Assembly: GCA_900315145.1 (NCBI GenBank)
Contig: OMYE01000011.1
Coordinates: 1-36,245, forward strand
DNA from: an uncultured Pseudomonadota bacterium
GTDB taxonomy: Bacteria; Pseudomonadota; Gammaproteobacteria; Enterobacterales; Succinivibrionaceae
DNA length: 36,245 nucleotides
Direction of reading: 5' to 3'
Of the stretch, positions 34,635 through 36,245 are shown piece by piece (positions within the stretch are counted from its first letter, which is position 1; every line of letters begins with the position of its first letter). The notes below the pieces were generated by a model, which saw only the letters and a program-made list of their open reading frames with translations, was not told the origin of the DNA and searched no databases. Position numbers and translations under genes: made by a program.

Positions 34635-36245
34635 TCAGGACGGAAGTTTTGAGCAGCTTGCCGGCGTGCCGTCGGCAGCGCAGCTGACTCTTCTGGCGAA
34701 TCAGCTTTTTCCGGATCTGACCGAAGGTGTTGACATATACGGAACAGGTGCTGAGGCAGCTGATGTCCGTGAGAACGAGCAGGCGGCGTACGCTGCTGCG
34801 GCAGAAGCCGACGGCTTTGCCCCTCCTGCCGGAGCCCCTTCCTTTAACTGGGAGGATCCGTTTGCCTACGGCGGCAGTGCTGCCGGTGCCGAGGGTGTTT
34901 TTGAAACAGCAGGTGTTACCGGAGATAACGGAAGTACCGGTGGAACAGCTTATGCTCCGAAGGTGCTTTCCGCCGAACAGGCGAAAGCTCTGGAAGCACA
35001 GCAGAATCAGACTGATGCTCCGGAGAAGGCAGTTGTATCAGGCAGTCAGACCGGAAGTGAAGGCTCTATAAGGATCGGCACTAAAACTCTGGCACAGATA
35101 CGTGATGATTTTCCTATTCTGGCAGAAGAGATTAATGGTCATCCACTGGTATGGCTTGATAATGGTGCAACCACTCAGCGTCCGCAGCAGGTGATTGACA
35201 GAATTGCTCATTACTACCGCTATGAAAATTCCAATGTACACCGCGGTGCCCATACCTTAGCAGCTAGATCAACAGATGCATATGAAAATGCCAGACGCAT
35301 TGTTAAGGACTTTATCGGGGCATCATCAGCACAGGAAATCGTCTTTGTGCGCGGTACTACCGAAGGTATTAATCTGGTGGCTAATTCATACGTGCTGCCC
35401 CAGTTAAAACCTGGTGATGAAATTATTGTCTCTATTCTTGAGCATCATGCCAACATTGTTCCATGGCAGCTGATTGCCCAGAAAACCGGTGCAGTAATCA
35501 AGGTTATTCCGTGTGATGCGACAGGACAGCTGATTCTCAGTGAATATGAAAAACTGTTCACCAGAAAAACCAGATTTGTTTCTGTAACCCATGTTTCCAA
35601 TGTACTCGGAACCGTTACTCCTGTGGAGGAGTTGATTGCTATTGCCCACCGTCATGGTGTAAGAATCATGATTGACGGAGCCCAGTCTGTTGCCCATATC
35701 CCTGTTAATGTAACTGCATTGGATGCCGATTTCTTCGTGTTCTCAGGACACAAGATTTATGCTCCTACCGGTATCGGGGTTGTGTACGGCAAGAAGGAGC
35801 TGCTTCAGGCTGCAGAACCTTATCATGGTGGTGGAAACATGATTGCTGATGTTACATTCGAGCGCAGGTACCGGCAGTATTGCTGATGCTGTCGGACTCG
35901 GAGCTGCTCTAGAGTATCTTTCAGGTATAGGTATGCCTTGTGTATACCGCCGTGAACATGAGCTTATACAGTACGGCCTTAAGGAACTCAGAACTGTGCC
36001 CGGGCTTACTCTTGTAGGTACTGCCGCCAACAAGTCATCTGCGCTGGCATTTAAGCTTGCCGGTCATTCTGATGATGAGGTTGGCAAGGTGCTTGATTCA
36101 TACGGCATTGCTGTGAGAACGGGACATCACTGTGCTCAGCCTGTGTTGAGACATTTCGGTTATGAGAGTGCTGTAAGACCGACACTGGGTATTTATAACT
36201 CTGAAAGCGATATTGACAGACTGGTAAGAGCTTTGAGAACTCTGT
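34621..36245 (+). CDS. Encapsulated SufS-like cysteine desulfurase, frameshifted and 3'-partial
   Basis: PLP enzyme that takes sulfur from cysteine and leaves alanine. Residues 1-150 are a disordered Ala/Gly/Pro/Glu-rich extension with two hydrophobic islands (about 16-33, AAQLTLLANQLFPDL; 74-83, SFNWEDPFAYG), the layout of family 2A encapsulin cargo-loading domains. The SufS fold follows: WLDNGATTQRP, SNVHRGAH, H275 in LEHHANIVPW, DGAQSVAH and PLP lysine K378 in SGHKIYAPTG. The frame breaks at about 35858-35864. Frame 1 reads VTFER and stops at 35886, while frame 2 resumes with SAGTGSIADAVGLGAALEYL and carries the active-site Cys in RTGHHCAQPV. About 10 codons typical of the family are missing. 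It runs off the window a few residues before the expected end. Confidence 0.9.

Overview
The window reads as chromosomal DNA of a host-associated, fermentative gammaproteobacterium of low to moderate G+C, most plausibly a Succinivibrionaceae (Aeromonadales) relative. Several gene neighbourhoods match fragments of the Escherichia coli chromosome: gltBD with yhcC and arcB; nudF-cpdA-yqiA-parE with tolC; rcsF-trmO; and yfbV-pta. They are embedded in unrelated surroundings. The taxonomic call is inference from gene content, not from a marker tree.

Layout. 1-4.5 kb: glutamate synthase gltB (cut by the window start and broken by a small out-of-frame deletion) and gltD. 5-8.3 kb: an orphan JAMM metallopeptidase, purC and the radical SAM gene yhcC. 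8.6-13 kb: glgC, then an ArcB anoxic redox sensor split into a kinase-receiver protein and a separate HPt protein, facing its response regulator ArcA across a shared terminator. 13.6-15 kb: dihydroorotase. 15.5-23 kb: nudF, cpdA, yqiA, parE, xerD and a TolC-type outer membrane protein. 23-27.2 kb: a small unknown protein, an LprI-like secreted protein, stand-alone RfaE2, two tRNA genes (Gly-CCC and Ala-GGC) with clear promoters, RcsF, TrmO and YfbV. 27.8-30 kb: pta without ackA.

30.3-36.2 kb is the most interesting part. It is a tight, apparently single-promoter-region operon: O-acetylhomoserine sulfhydrylase (metY), a JAMM protease, a single polypeptide fusing a ubiquitin-like sulfur carrier, an E1-like (ThiF/MoeB) adenylyltransferase and a rhodanese, then a family 2A encapsulin shell protein, then a SufS-like cysteine desulfurase with a ~150-residue low-complexity N-terminal extension of the kind that loads cargo into these shells. 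The first genes match the protein-thiocarboxylate homocysteine pathway (HcyS/HcyF/HcyD/MetY) known from Wolinella; the last two match the encapsulated desulfurase nanocompartment. Their union in one operon suggests sulfur mobilised from cysteine in a protein shell and passed by rhodanese to a ubiquitin-like carrier to make homocysteine, a possible cystathionine-independent transsulfuration route. That link is inference from gene order and domains.

Two conserved genes, gltB near base 590 and the desulfurase near base 35862, each lack a short piece of coding sequence with loss of frame. These may be assembly errors or genuine lesions; the sequence alone cannot tell.
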